From contig NZ_CAUPZS010000019.1 in the NCBI RefSeq assembly GCF_963515715.1, forward strand, positions 1-64,000: a DNA stretch of 64,000 nt, written 5' to 3'. Under the pieces are notes generated by a model. It had not been told where the DNA came from. It made no database searches and saw only the letters and a program-made list of their open reading frames with translations. Within the stretch, counting starts at the first letter, position 1. Each line of letters opens with the position of its first letter. Below are positions 25,846 through 35,073 of the stretch, piece by piece. Origin of the DNA: Clostridium_AW sp963515715. GTDB lineage: Bacteria > Bacillota > Clostridia > Clostridiales > Clostridiaceae. A program made the position numbers and the translations under genes.

Positions 25846-26934
25846 TTGGAAAATGTTTTACTTAAAGATGTTAAAAAAGTTTTTAAAGATTTCGTAGCGG
25901 TAAACAATGTAAATATAGATATACAGCCAGGTGAATTTTTTACTTTTTTAGGGCCAAGTGGATGTGGCAAAACTACTACTTTAAGAATGATAGCAGGGTT
26001 CAGCTTTCCTACACAAGGTGAAATATACTTTGGAGATAGAAATGTAACTTATTTAGATCCCAATAAGCGAAATATTGGTATGGTGTTTCAAAACTATGCA
26101 TTATTTCCTCATATGAGCGTGGCAGAAAATGTAGCCTTCGGTTTGAAGATAAGAAAGTTTTCTAAAAAAGAAATAGATTTTAAAGTTGAAAGTGCTTTAG
26201 AGAAGGTAAATCTACCGGGACTCGGCAAAAGGAAAATTAATGAGCTATCAGGAGGACAACAACAAAGAGTTGCTCTTGCAAGAGCTTTGGTTATAGAACC
26301 TGAAATACTTTTACTTGATGAGCCATTATCAAATTTGGATGCTAAGTTAAGGGAGGAGACGAGAAAGGAAATAAAAAAATTACAACTTGATATGGGGATA
26401 ACTACAATATATGTTACCCACGATCAAGGGGAAGCTATGGCGGTATCAGATAGGATAATGATAATGAAAAATGGAGAAATACAGCAAATTGCAACACCAC
26501 TAGAAATATACAATACACCAAATAATTCATTTGTAGCTTCTTTTATAGGTGAAAACAATATCATTGAAGGTACCCTAGCGGAGATAGAGGGTAAAGATGT
26601 AAAAATAAAAATTGGTGGTAACAATTCATTAATAGGAAACCTTCATAATAAAGGAGAAAATTTAAATCTAAAGGTTGGAGACAAGGTGAAATTTTGTGTA
26701 AGACCTGAAGGCATTAAAGATGCAACAGAAAAGGATTATGGATTTAATGTACTTACAGGTAAAGTGCAGCTGACAGAATATACAGGTATGAATATACAAT
26801 ACATGGCTCAATTTGAAGAAGATTTATGGAAGATAATATTTATATCTACTGGACATTCAATAATCAACAGGGGAGAAGAGATTAAAATACATGTTCCAAA
26901 GGATAATATATTCTTTATTGAAAAGGTAAATTAA
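25846..26934 (+). CDS. ABC transporter ATP-binding protein (FbpC/PotA type)
   Basis: This 362-residue ATPase has Walker A GPSGCGKTTT (about 35-44), Q-loop NYALFPHMSV, the signature LSGGQQQR, Walker B LLLDEPLSNLD and H-loop VTHDQGEA, followed by a C-terminal TOBE domain (about 240-350). The TTG start at 25846 follows GGGAGG. The family energises spermidine, ferric, phosphonate, thiamine or sugar importers; the partner proteins point to the FbpABC/PhnSTUV group. Confidence 0.93.
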   Translation: MENVLLKDVKKVFKDFVAVNNVNIDIQPGEFFTFLGPSGCGKTTTLRMIAGFSFPTQGEIYFGDRNVTYLDPNKRNIGMVFQNYALFPHMSVAENVAFGLKIRKFSKKEIDFKVESALEKVNLPGLGKRKINELSGGQQQRVALARALVIEPEILLLDEPLSNLDAKLREETRKEIKKLQLDMGITTIYVTHDQGEAMAVSDRIMIMKNGEIQQIATPLEIYNTPNNSFVASFIGENNIIEGTLAEIEGKDVKIKIGGNNSLIGNLHNKGENLNLKVGDKVKFCVRPEGIKDATEKDYGFNVLTGKVQLTEYTGMNIQYMAQFEEDLWKIIFISTGHSIINRGEEIKIHVPKDNIFFIEKVN

Positions 26935-26948
26935 AGGAGGGGTGAAAG

Positions 26949-28658
26949 ATGATGAAAAAAATACAAGGTGAAAAAAAGAGCATAAAATCTTCGCCCTACT
27001 TTGTGTATATACCATTGATCCCAGTATTGTTTATTTTATTTGGATATGTAGTTTATCCACTATTTAAAACCTTTTTAAATAGTGTAATGGTAGATGGAAA
27101 GATTAATTTTGCAAACTATAAGGAGTTCTTTAATGTAGAAAATGTTACTTATATTCAATCGCTGAAAAATAGCGTATATATATCATTAATTAGTGTAGTG
27201 ACCTGCGGAATAGTTGGTATAGGACTAGCTCTTCTTATGGAGAGGTTTAGTTTCCCTGGGAGAAGGATTTTGGCAATTATAGCAATACTACCTATGGCAC
27301 TACCATCTTTAATAGGAACAATATCCTTTGATTTTTTATATGGGGAAAGTGGCATAATACCTAGGTTTTTACAGCATCTATTTTCTCTTAATAAAGTTCC
27401 TTTTTATCTAAATGGAATAGCTGGGGTAATAATGGTACACACCTTTACAATGTACACCTATTTTTTCTTACCTGTTTCATCAGCTATAAGAAATTTCGAT
27501 ACATCTATGGAGGAGGCAGCATATAATCTAGGTGCAAGTAAATGGACTGTATTTACTAGAGTGATTATACCAATGCTAACACCATCTATAGTGGCATCAT
27601 CCCTTTTGGTATTTATGATGTCTATGGCTTCCTATACTGCCCCTCTAATTTACGGTATAGATAACACATTGACAATGCAAATATATTTATCTAGAACAAA
27701 TGGAAACTTAGATATGGCCGCTACTCAATCAACCATACTATCTTTAGTGTCTATTATGTTCTTGATACTTATGAGATGGTATGAAAATAAAAGAAACTAC
27801 AAAAATGTAAATAAGGGTGTGGGAGTTCATAGAACGGAGGTTAAGAATAAATGGGGAAAATATGTGGCAGCAATAGCGTCATTTATTTTAGTTATCTTCT
27901 TAATGCTTCCAATAATAGTAATCATATTAATATCCTTCTCACAGGATGGTACATGGACAACTCAAATACTACCACCTAAATATACATTGGATCACTATAA
28001 AGATCTATTTACTAATGCAAAGACATGGATACCTATAAAAAATAGTGTAGTTATGAGTTTGATTGCTACCTTAGGAAATGCTGTATTTGGTCTTATTGCA
28101 GCATATCTACTCAGTAGGTTTAGATTTAGAGGAAATTCTTTTGTAGATTCTATTATAATGATACCTTGGTCATTACCTGGCACTGTTGTAGCTATAAATT
28201 TAATAGCGGCTTTCAATAGACCATCATTTTTTAGTTTTGGAAAGATACTTGTAGGAACCTATTGGATTTTACCTCTTGCATATTTTGTGAGACATTTGCC
28301 ACTAGTATATAGATCTACATCAGCAAGTTTTGCCCAAATGGATGGTTCAGCAGAAGAAGCAGCTAGAAATTTAGGAGCAGGGTGGTTTTATAGCTTTATA
28401 AAGGTGGTAATACCTATGGTTTTTTCAGGCATGGCAGCTGGAATGCTATTAGGCTTTGTGCAGGGAATTGGAGAATTCGTAGCTTCAATTTTATTATATA
28501 CAGTAAATACTACTCCGATTTCCGTTGAAATATTTCAGAGAATGTATTCCTTTGAATTTGGTACGGCTTGTGCTTATGGTGTTTTACAAATAGTACTTTT
28601 AGTAATAGTATTATTCACTTCTGAAAGACTTAAAGGAGAAAGTGTATCAGCTATATAA
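26949..28658 (+). CDS. ABC transporter permease with two fused MetI-like domains
   Basis: This 569-residue protein contains two copies of the binding-protein-dependent permease domain, each with about six helices. The EAA loops are visible as MEEAAYNLGASKWTVFTRVIIP (first half) and AEEAARNLGAGWFYSFIKVVIP (second half). One polypeptide therefore supplies both halves of the channel, as in FbpB-type systems. It has AGGAGGGG before the ATG and lies 14 bases after the ATPase. Confidence 0.92.
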   Translation: MMKKIQGEKKSIKSSPYFVYIPLIPVLFILFGYVVYPLFKTFLNSVMVDGKINFANYKEFFNVENVTYIQSLKNSVYISLISVVTCGIVGIGLALLMERFSFPGRRILAIIAILPMALPSLIGTISFDFLYGESGIIPRFLQHLFSLNKVPFYLNGIAGVIMVHTFTMYTYFFLPVSSAIRNFDTSMEEAAYNLGASKWTVFTRVIIPMLTPSIVASSLLVFMMSMASYTAPLIYGIDNTLTMQIYLSRTNGNLDMAATQSTILSLVSIMFLILMRWYENKRNYKNVNKGVGVHRTEVKNKWGKYVAAIASFILVIFLMLPIIVIILISFSQDGTWTTQILPPKYTLDHYKDLFTNAKTWIPIKNSVVMSLIATLGNAVFGLIAAYLLSRFRFRGNSFVDSIIMIPWSLPGTVVAINLIAAFNRPSFFSFGKILVGTYWILPLAYFVRHLPLVYRSTSASFAQMDGSAEEAARNLGAGWFYSFIKVVIPMVFSGMAAGMLLGFVQGIGEFVASILLYTVNTTPISVEIFQRMYSFEFGTACAYGVLQIVLLVIVLFTSERLKGESVSAI

Positions 28659-28673
28659 AGGAAGGTGATTTAA

Positions 28674-29423
28674 TTGGATTATAGGAAAATTAAAGGAAGA
28701 GAGATAAATGAGAAAATATCAAAAAGTATTTTTACTGTGCTGCCAATAGGTAGCTTGGAATATCATGGAGAACATTCTCCACAAGGAACGGACTCTTTAC
28801 TAGCAGAGCATTTTTCAAAATATATAGAAAAAGAGTATGAGTGCATTTTAATGCCCATTATTGCATATACAACATGTCCTGGCAAAACTTATAACTATCC
28901 TGGAACTATAAGCATAAAGCCAGAAACTATGATAAGCTACTTAAATGATATATTTGAATCTTTGGTGAAAAACGGCATAAAAAATATCTTAGTTTTAAAT
29001 GCCCATGATGGTAACATGTCTACAGTTAGAAGTAGCGGAGAATATATAACAGGCAAGTATGAAGATGTAAGTTTATTGATGGTAAACTGGTGGCAGCTTG
29101 TATCAGATGAATTTATAAAAGAAAAAAATCTCTTTAATGGTGATATAGGAAAAGGGCATGGTGGACCTTATGAAATGTCAGCAGTAAAAGCTATAGATGA
29201 GGATAGTGTAGAAGTTATTAAAGAGGATGTAGATTTACACACTATAAAGATAAACTCGAAGATTCCTCATGTGTGTGTAGAATCAACGCCAAAAGGATGG
29301 GATGGATATACAGGTTTGATTTCTAGAATATCTAGTGAAAGTGGAAAATTAATAATTGAAGAAGGGGAAAAGAACTTAAAAACCCTTATAGATCAATGGA
29401 TTAAATACAGGAAGGAGATTTAA
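28674..29423 (+). CDS. Creatininase-family amidohydrolase
   Basis: This 249-residue protein shows the creatininase superfamily metal motifs LPIGSLEYHGEH (Glu and His), GTDSLLAE (Asp), NAHDGN and HGGPYEMS. The family hydrolyses cyclic or linear amides (creatinine, formamidopyrimidines, mycofactocin peptide). The usual NGHGGN and HAGExETS motifs are altered here to NAHDGN and HGGPYEMS, so the metal site or substrate may differ. The TTG start follows AGGAAGGTG. Its place between transporter and lyase suggests a step in breaking down the imported compound. Confidence 0.8.
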   Translation: MDYRKIKGREINEKISKSIFTVLPIGSLEYHGEHSPQGTDSLLAEHFSKYIEKEYECILMPIIAYTTCPGKTYNYPGTISIKPETMISYLNDIFESLVKNGIKNILVLNAHDGNMSTVRSSGEYITGKYEDVSLLMVNWWQLVSDEFIKEKNLFNGDIGKGHGGPYEMSAVKAIDEDSVEVIKEDVDLHTIKINSKIPHVCVESTPKGWDGYTGLISRISSESGKLIIEEGEKNLKTLIDQWIKYRKEI

Positions 29424-29426
29424 TTT

Positions 29427-30968
29427 ATGGGAGAAAAATATTTAAATCTAAGTCAAATTAGAGAGCAAGTAGAAGAACTTGAGGGAACTAAATTTCCTGT
29501 AAAATCCTATTCAAAGATAGAGTTAGAGCCTGCATATAATGAAGCTAAGAAAAATTTATTGGACTATATGATGTTAGTAAATAAAGCTCATTTAATAATG
29601 TTAAAGGAGCAGGAAATAATTAAAAAAGAAGATGCCAAAAGCATTATGAAAGGTATATTGGAAGTGGATAAGGATAAATTCAGAAACAGCCAATATACTG
29701 GGGAATTTGAAGATTTATACTTTGAAGTGGAAAGCAATATTATAAAAAATAGTGGAGATATAGGTGGCAATCTTCACATAGCTAGAAGTAGAAATGACAT
29801 GGCAGTTGCTTTATATAGACTCGTTATTAGAGATAGATTATTATCCCTTTATAAATCTGCATGCGAGGTTCAAAAGGTAATTATAGAATTTTCAGAGGAA
29901 CATAAAGAAACTATAATGATAGCCCATACCCATACTCAACAGGCTCAACCAACTTATTTAGGACATTATACCATGGGAATTCAATGGGTTATCAATAGGG
30001 ACATAGTAAGATTTAAAAGTGCCTTTAACACATGTAATAGGAGTGCTTTAGGTGCTGCGGCCATCACTACCAGTGGGTTTAATGTAAATAGAGATAGAAT
30101 GAGTGAGCTTTTAGCATTTAATGATGTAATTGAAAACTCCTATGACTGTATAGGAGGAGGAGATTACCTAGGAGAGGTGGCTACCTCAATACAATTGGCT
30201 GCAATAAACTTAGGTAGATTTGTATCTGACTTACTATTGTGGGCTACCCAAGAATTTAATATTTTAAAAGTATCAAGAGGATATGTTCAAATAAGCTCCA
30301 TAATGCCTCAAAAGAGAAATCCTGTATCTATTGAACACATGAGAGCATTACTTTCAGCGGTCATAGGAAATTGTTCTACTATATTAACTATGCTTCATAA
30401 CACTCCTTATGGAGATATTGTAGATACAGAGGATGATGCTCAACCTTATATTTGGAAGGCTATAGATACCATGAAGGATATATATGATTTATTATATAGC
30501 ATAATGGCAACTTTAGAAATCAATAAAGAAGTATTAAAAGATAGGGTAGAGAAAAGCTTTGCTGTGGTGACAGAGCTTGCTGATACTTTAGTGAGAGAAT
30601 ACAAAATACCTTTTAGATTAGCTCATAGTATTGTAAGTGCATCAGTGGATAAATGTATGAAAGAAGGACTTTTACCAAAGGACATAGATAGAAAAATGTT
30701 AGAAAACCTATATGAGGAAAAGTGCGGGGAAAAAATAGAATTCCATGAAGAAATCATCAAAAGGGCATTAGATCCATATAATTTTGTAAACATAAGAAGT
30801 GTAGAAGGCGGGCCAGCCCCAAAGTCAATGAAAGATATGATTTTTAAGGGAAGAAATAAAAATGCAAGCAATATAAACTGGTATAGTGAAAAATTTGCCT
30901 CCATAGCAAACAGCATTAACAATATAGAGAGTTTATCAAAAGAAATGGTGAGGGAGTATGAGAAATAA
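29427..30968 (+). CDS. Argininosuccinate lyase-like enzyme (fumarase/aspartase superfamily)
   Basis: This 513-residue protein has the superfamily signature with the catalytic serine loop as SSIMPQKRNPVSIEH (about 290-305), the His motif HTHTQQAQPTYLGHY (about 171-185) and RSRNDM near 120, all typical of ArgH. It is about 50 residues longer than ArgH and lies outside an arginine operon, with no argG nearby, so it more likely cleaves a related N-C bond to release fumarate or an unsaturated acid. The start ATG is 4 bases after the creatininase stop. Confidence 0.85.
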   Translation: MGEKYLNLSQIREQVEELEGTKFPVKSYSKIELEPAYNEAKKNLLDYMMLVNKAHLIMLKEQEIIKKEDAKSIMKGILEVDKDKFRNSQYTGEFEDLYFEVESNIIKNSGDIGGNLHIARSRNDMAVALYRLVIRDRLLSLYKSACEVQKVIIEFSEEHKETIMIAHTHTQQAQPTYLGHYTMGIQWVINRDIVRFKSAFNTCNRSALGAAAITTSGFNVNRDRMSELLAFNDVIENSYDCIGGGDYLGEVATSIQLAAINLGRFVSDLLLWATQEFNILKVSRGYVQISSIMPQKRNPVSIEHMRALLSAVIGNCSTILTMLHNTPYGDIVDTEDDAQPYIWKAIDTMKDIYDLLYSIMATLEINKEVLKDRVEKSFAVVTELADTLVREYKIPFRLAHSIVSASVDKCMKEGLLPKDIDRKMLENLYEEKCGEKIEFHEEIIKRALDPYNFVNIRSVEGGPAPKSMKDMIFKGRNKNASNINWYSEKFASIANSINNIESLSKEMVREYEK

Positions 30969-31968
30969 AGTATTTTTACCCGTTCTTTCTATAGATGGTG
31001 GAGGCACAAAGTGTTTATCAGCTTTATTAGACTATGAAAGTAATATAGCTGGAGTAGGGGAAAGCGGTTCTTGTAATTATCAAAGCATTGGTGAAGAAAA
31101 ATCAAAGGAAAGCATAAAAAAGTCTATTTTAAATGCGATGGAACATTATGAAAAAAAGTATTCCTGTAAGGTGAGTAAGATAGAATGTGTTATAGCAGGA
31201 ATTGCTGGTAACGATACGGGAAAAGATAAAAAAGTAATGGAGAGAATATTTAAAAGTATATTTGATGAGTTAAATATAACTGTAGATAAATATATACTGG
31301 AAAATGACGCTTATATAACTTTAAATGGCGCCCTGGAAGATAGAGAAGGGGTTTTAATAATATCTGGTACCGGTTCTATATGTTATGGAAAAAACAATGA
31401 AAATCAATATTATAGAACTGGTGGATGGGGATATATAGTAGGAGATGAGGGAAGCGGCTTTTGGATAGGAAGTCAGGCAATAAAATTTATTTTTCATAGT
31501 GAGGATGGAAGAAAAGAGAGCACTCTATTAAGAGAAAATATATTGAATAGTTTAAAACTAGAAAATATAGAAGAATTAATGGGCTGGGTATATAGTGAGG
31601 ATTATTCTATAAAAAAAGTATCAGCACTTGCTAAAGATGTTTTTAATTCTGCTTCTCATGGAGACGAATTAGCTCTTAAAATAGTGAATATGGCTGCAGA
31701 GGAATTGCTAAGTCATTTAAATGTAGTGGTAGATAAGTTACATTTAAAAGAAGACTTTACCTTAGTATTGCTTGGAGGGCTCTTGGAGAATAACACCTCA
31801 CTAAAAGATATTCTTGTTAAAAAGGTTATGGAAAATTATAATAAATGTAATATAGTTCATATGGATGTTAAGCCGATTTTTGGAGCAATGATTCTAGGAT
31901 TAAAACATTCAAATTTATTAAATCCGTTAAATATGCAGAAAGTAAAAGAGCAAGTGGTGATTTTATGA
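30958..31968 (+). CDS. BadF/BadG-family ATPase, N-acetylglucosamine-kinase-like
   Basis: This 336-residue ASKHA-fold protein has phosphate-1 motif LSIDGGGTKCLSALLD, an ISGTGSICYG phosphate-2 motif and GGWGYIVGDEGSGFWIG, matching the GlcNAc kinase/BadF group. It would phosphorylate a sugar or sugar-like part of the imported solute. Its ATG overlaps the lyase gene by 11 bases, indicating translational coupling. The alternative, a 2-hydroxyacyl-CoA dehydratase activator, is unlikely because the cluster cysteines are absent. Confidence 0.82.
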   Translation: MRNKVFLPVLSIDGGGTKCLSALLDYESNIAGVGESGSCNYQSIGEEKSKESIKKSILNAMEHYEKKYSCKVSKIECVIAGIAGNDTGKDKKVMERIFKSIFDELNITVDKYILENDAYITLNGALEDREGVLIISGTGSICYGKNNENQYYRTGGWGYIVGDEGSGFWIGSQAIKFIFHSEDGRKESTLLRENILNSLKLENIEELMGWVYSEDYSIKKVSALAKDVFNSASHGDELALKIVNMAAEELLSHLNVVVDKLHLKEDFTLVLLGGLLENNTSLKDILVKKVMENYNKCNIVHMDVKPIFGAMILGLKHSNLLNPLNMQKVKEQVVIL

Positions 31969-33143
31969 CAAAAAAAGAATTAGGCAACATGAAATTAATG
32001 AAAAAAATCAATAAAAATATTATATTGGATATATTAAAAAGTAACGAGGGGCTTTCTAGGGCAGATATATCAAAGATTACTAACCTATCTAAGCCAAGTA
32101 TAAGTTCATTGATGAATGAGCTTATTAATGAAGGATGGGTTTTCGAGGAAGGCAGAGAAAGAACTCAAGTAGGAAGAAGACCTATGAGGCTTAAGTTCAA
32201 TTCTAGAAAGTATGTAATTATTGGAGCTATGTTTACAAATGTAGGAATTCAGTTAGCACTAGGAAATCTTTTAGGGGAGATTATGTCTACAGAATTTATT
32301 TTTGTAGAGGATTCTAGAGAGGAGGAGACAGTAGCCAAGGAATTTAGGGCTGCTGTTTCTAAACTCTTAGAAGATAATAATTTAGAGATGGATAACCTAA
32401 TGGGGATATCCATGGGAATCCCGGGCATAGTTAAAGATGAGCGTGAAGAGATAATGTTTGCCCCAGAAATAAAATATAAGGGAATTCTTCTTAAAAACAA
32501 AATTGAAAGCTGGATCGATGTACCAATATTTATAGATAATGACGTTAATTTAATGTGCCTTGGAGAATATTACAATGCTTATGACAATAAAAGTAAAGAT
32601 AAAAAAACTAATATGGCTTATATATACTTTGGAAATGGTATAGGAGCAGGACTTATGATAAATGGAGAACTTTACAGAGGGGCAGACCAAGCTTCTGGAG
32701 AAATAGGGTACATGGTGGTTGGAAATTTTAAAAAAAGAGATAACCATGAGCAAGGTGTTTTTGAAAGCAATTATTCTTCAACAGCATTAAGGGATTTTAT
32801 TAAAGACAAAGGAGATGCACTCAAAGGAGAATATAGCATAATAAAATACATTGTAGAAAAAAGCAGTGAGGATGAATCATATAAAAATCTACTTAATGAC
32901 ATTTACCTTCATTGGAGTTATGCCATTGCAAATTTAATATCCATAATAAACCCAGAGGTTGTCATATTAGGCGGAGAAGCTTTAAACATCGGAGAAGAAG
33001 GAATAAAAACCATAGAAGAAATCTTAAAAAATCTAGTTCCTTTTCTACCTAAAGTTAAATTTGGCAATTTAGGAAACAAGGCAGGAATTATAGGCTCCAT
33101 ATATAAAGTGCTAAGTAAAAATGAAATGTTGGTAAACTCATAA
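31965..33143 (+). CDS. ROK-family transcriptional regulator
   Basis: This 392-residue protein has an N-terminal winged helix (about 17-65, LSRADISKITNLSKPSISSLMNEL) and a ROK sugar-kinase-like domain with GNGIGAGLMINGELYRGADQ and SGEIGYMVV. The usual ROK zinc motif CxCGxxGCxE is missing; the region reads RDNHEQGVFESN. It overlaps the kinase gene by 4 bases (ATGA). It is probably the local repressor of this operon, released by the imported sugar or its phosphate, and could bind the inverted repeats in the operon leader. Confidence 0.88.
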   Translation: MTKKELGNMKLMKKINKNIILDILKSNEGLSRADISKITNLSKPSISSLMNELINEGWVFEEGRERTQVGRRPMRLKFNSRKYVIIGAMFTNVGIQLALGNLLGEIMSTEFIFVEDSREEETVAKEFRAAVSKLLEDNNLEMDNLMGISMGIPGIVKDEREEIMFAPEIKYKGILLKNKIESWIDVPIFIDNDVNLMCLGEYYNAYDNKSKDKKTNMAYIYFGNGIGAGLMINGELYRGADQASGEIGYMVVGNFKKRDNHEQGVFESNYSSTALRDFIKDKGDALKGEYSIIKYIVEKSSEDESYKNLLNDIYLHWSYAIANLISIINPEVVILGGEALNIGEEGIKTIEEILKNLVPFLPKVKFGNLGNKAGIIGSIYKVLSKNEMLVNS

Positions 33144-33146
33144 GGT

Positions 33147-33712
33147 ATTTGTAAAGCATAAGGGACCTAAGTATATAATGGGAAGAGCGCCTTTTTGTGA
33201 CGCGAGGTCATTATGTACTTAGATCATCTTTTGGATATCTAATTATTTTTGTAGAAACTTATAAATGTGAAAACAATTTACGGGTGCAACAAATCCAAAA
33301 TGCTATGCAATGCTTCTTATGCTGATTCGCTACAATAAGAACTTCTAAAATTTATTTTATAAAACTCCCTAATGCTGACAAACTCCCTTCGGTCAGACAT
33401 GTGCAGCATTTTAACGATATCTTTCTAAAATAAATTAAGAATTTCTAAATTTTGCTCAAATGCATAGGGCGCATCACATAGCATTTTTAAGTTTTGCACG
33501 ATGAAGCTATAAAACTCAATGTTTGAGAAAAAATTTGTTATACCTCATGTTAAGATTTAACCTCTTACTTTACCATCCACTATAGTTTCTATTAAAAAAA
33601 TTCACTCTGTTAGATATAAATATTGATAGAGTAATATAATTAAACGAACAAATTTAATTTATTTTCTTTCTTTGTTACGCAATATTAGAAAAATGCGAAC
33701 TAACTTTTGAAA
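33147..33712 (+). repeat. Repeat A copy 3, complete; structured non-coding element
   Basis: This copy fills the gap between the ROK gene and the phosphodiesterase gene. Parts in order: 5' hairpin (about 33160-33230); a long imperfect hairpin with stems 33258-33279/33531-33554, 33284-33313/33471-33499, 33349-33359/33426-33436 and apical 33371-33380/33400-33410; and a 3' hairpin 33604-33608/33628-33632 (ACTCT/AGAGT). Several pairs differ from other copies on both sides at once. No reading frame of note is present. It may be a structured RNA gene or a fold-back mobile element. Confidence 0.85.
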
Positions 33713-33716
33713 ATGC

Positions 33717-34811
33717 TCATTTTTTACATATTGCTATAAGCGGTATCTTCATTTCCTGTTCAGTCATCCCAGCATGATTGGAAATAAATTGATTTGATTT
33801 TTGAGAATATACAATACCTTTGTCATTAATTGCTATTGCTAAATAATCCCCTATGAATTCTTCAAACTTAGGATGCATTTTTCCAACACCAAATATATTC
33901 TTTTCGATAACCTCTTCTTTTGAATACAATAAAAAGTCGTCGCCAAAATTATAATTGAATTCAATGGGAAAATCATTTAAATATTCATCTTTTATATAGA
34001 AAGCTGTAGCTCTTGTTTCGATAGAAGTTGGACGTTTTAACATAGTAATTAACTTAGGATAATCACTCAAAATATAGTGCTTCAAATTACAATGTCCATG
34101 GTCTGCAGTAACAATAACCAATGTATCGGATAATCTTTTGCACATATCTGTTACTTTTTCTTCGAGTTCTTTTATATTCTCAGTAACCAGACTGTTATAG
34201 CAACCAAACTCATGCATTAAGCTATCAGGATTTTCCCAATATCCATATATGTATTTTTTCTCGGAGGTAGCACACAACCGTTCTACTTCATGCGTCAATT
34301 CATCGAATGTTTTTATTTTATTACTTCCGAATTTCGACACACTATATGCATTAGCCATCCCAGCATCTCTTATTTTTTCGTAAATACTTTTATACGGTAA
34401 AATTTCACTGGCAACATGATAATCCGCCACATGAATTTCTGTGTCTTTTTCCGTATTAATAAATGCGTTTACAATTTTATTTATTTCACTAAAATACAAA
34501 CTCCATCCTAACCACCCATGTTCCAAAGGGGTTAAACCACTTTCAATAGAGGTCGTTGCTGATGTAGTAGTTGGAGGAAACACAGATGAATATTCTTTAA
34601 TCAAATTCTTTCGAAAAAAACCATTTTCCGATAAATGATATTGTAATGTATCAATCCCTAATCCATCCAATAGCAAGATAACTACATTTTTATATTGATA
34701 TTTCAAAAGCTCATCCACTTCTTTTAGTGTACTATGTTCACTCTCAGCACCAAAATATTCTAAGATAGAGCAAGCAAGATTCACGATACTATTATGATAA
34801 TCAACAAACAT
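33717..34811 (-). CDS. Alkaline-phosphatase-superfamily phosphodiesterase
   Basis: This 364-residue protein resembles type I phosphodiesterase/nucleotide pyrophosphatases: LLLDGLG supplies the first metal Asp, PTTTSATTS the nucleophilic Thr region and TADHGH the Asp-His metal pair, with a final SNHAGMT His. No signal peptide is seen, so it acts in the cytoplasm. The ATG at 34811 follows AGAGGGAAAAG; an upstream TTG at 34832 is less well placed. It is the first minus-strand gene of the repeat-separated island. Confidence 0.85.
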   Translation of the reverse strand: MFVDYHNSIVNLACSILEYFGAESEHSTLKEVDELLKYQYKNVVILLLDGLGIDTLQYHLSENGFFRKNLIKEYSSVFPPTTTSATTSIESGLTPLEHGWLGWSLYFSEINKIVNAFINTEKDTEIHVADYHVASEILPYKSIYEKIRDAGMANAYSVSKFGSNKIKTFDELTHEVERLCATSEKKYIYGYWENPDSLMHEFGCYNSLVTENIKELEEKVTDMCKRLSDTLVIVTADHGHCNLKHYILSDYPKLITMLKRPTSIETRATAFYIKDEYLNDFPIEFNYNFGDDFLLYSKEEVIEKNIFGVGKMHPKFEEFIGDYLAIAINDKGIVYSQKSNQFISNHAGMTEQEMKIPLIAICKK

Positions 34812-34869
34812 ATCTTTTCCCTCTACTTTCAACAGCTTAGTATAAATAATCTTAAGTTCGCCAATTTAT

Positions 34870-34938
34870 ACTATAACGTATTAACTGTTCTTTTATTATA
34901 TAATGAATATCTTTAAAGTACTAGCATCCATCTGATAT
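34870..34938 (+). repeat. Repeat B copy 1
   Basis: The sequence starting ACTATAACGTATTAACTG and running through TTATTATATAATGAATATC to the GATAT near 34938 is nearly identical to segments at 38730, 40043 and 41154. Here it lies about 60 bases upstream of a minus-strand gene and joins repeat A directly. Its last 30 bases and the linker present in fuller copies are missing. Confidence 0.85.
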
Positions 34939-35062
34939 GGAAGGAACGCCTTTTTCTGAAGTGACGTCATTATGTACTTAGGTCCTCTTTTGGATATCTA
35001 AATATTCTTATAGAAACTTATAATTTGTGAAACTAATTTATGGGTGCAACAAATCCAATTTG
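34939..35062 (+). repeat. Repeat A copy 4, 5' part only
   Basis: It contains half of the 5' hairpin (GGAACGCC to CATTATGTACTTAGGTCC) and continues through TTTTGGATATC to GGGTGCAACAAATCC, where it stops at the end of the hydrolase gene. The left arm of the hairpin is missing because of the junction with repeat B. Confidence 0.82.
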
Positions 35063-35073
35063 ATCTTTTCATA

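Noticed and set aside
24710..28658. Ferric iron ABC importer
   Set aside because: The ATPase and permease fit the FbpBC group, but the binding protein lacks the Tyr pair and the operon is filled with catabolic genes and a ROK repressor.
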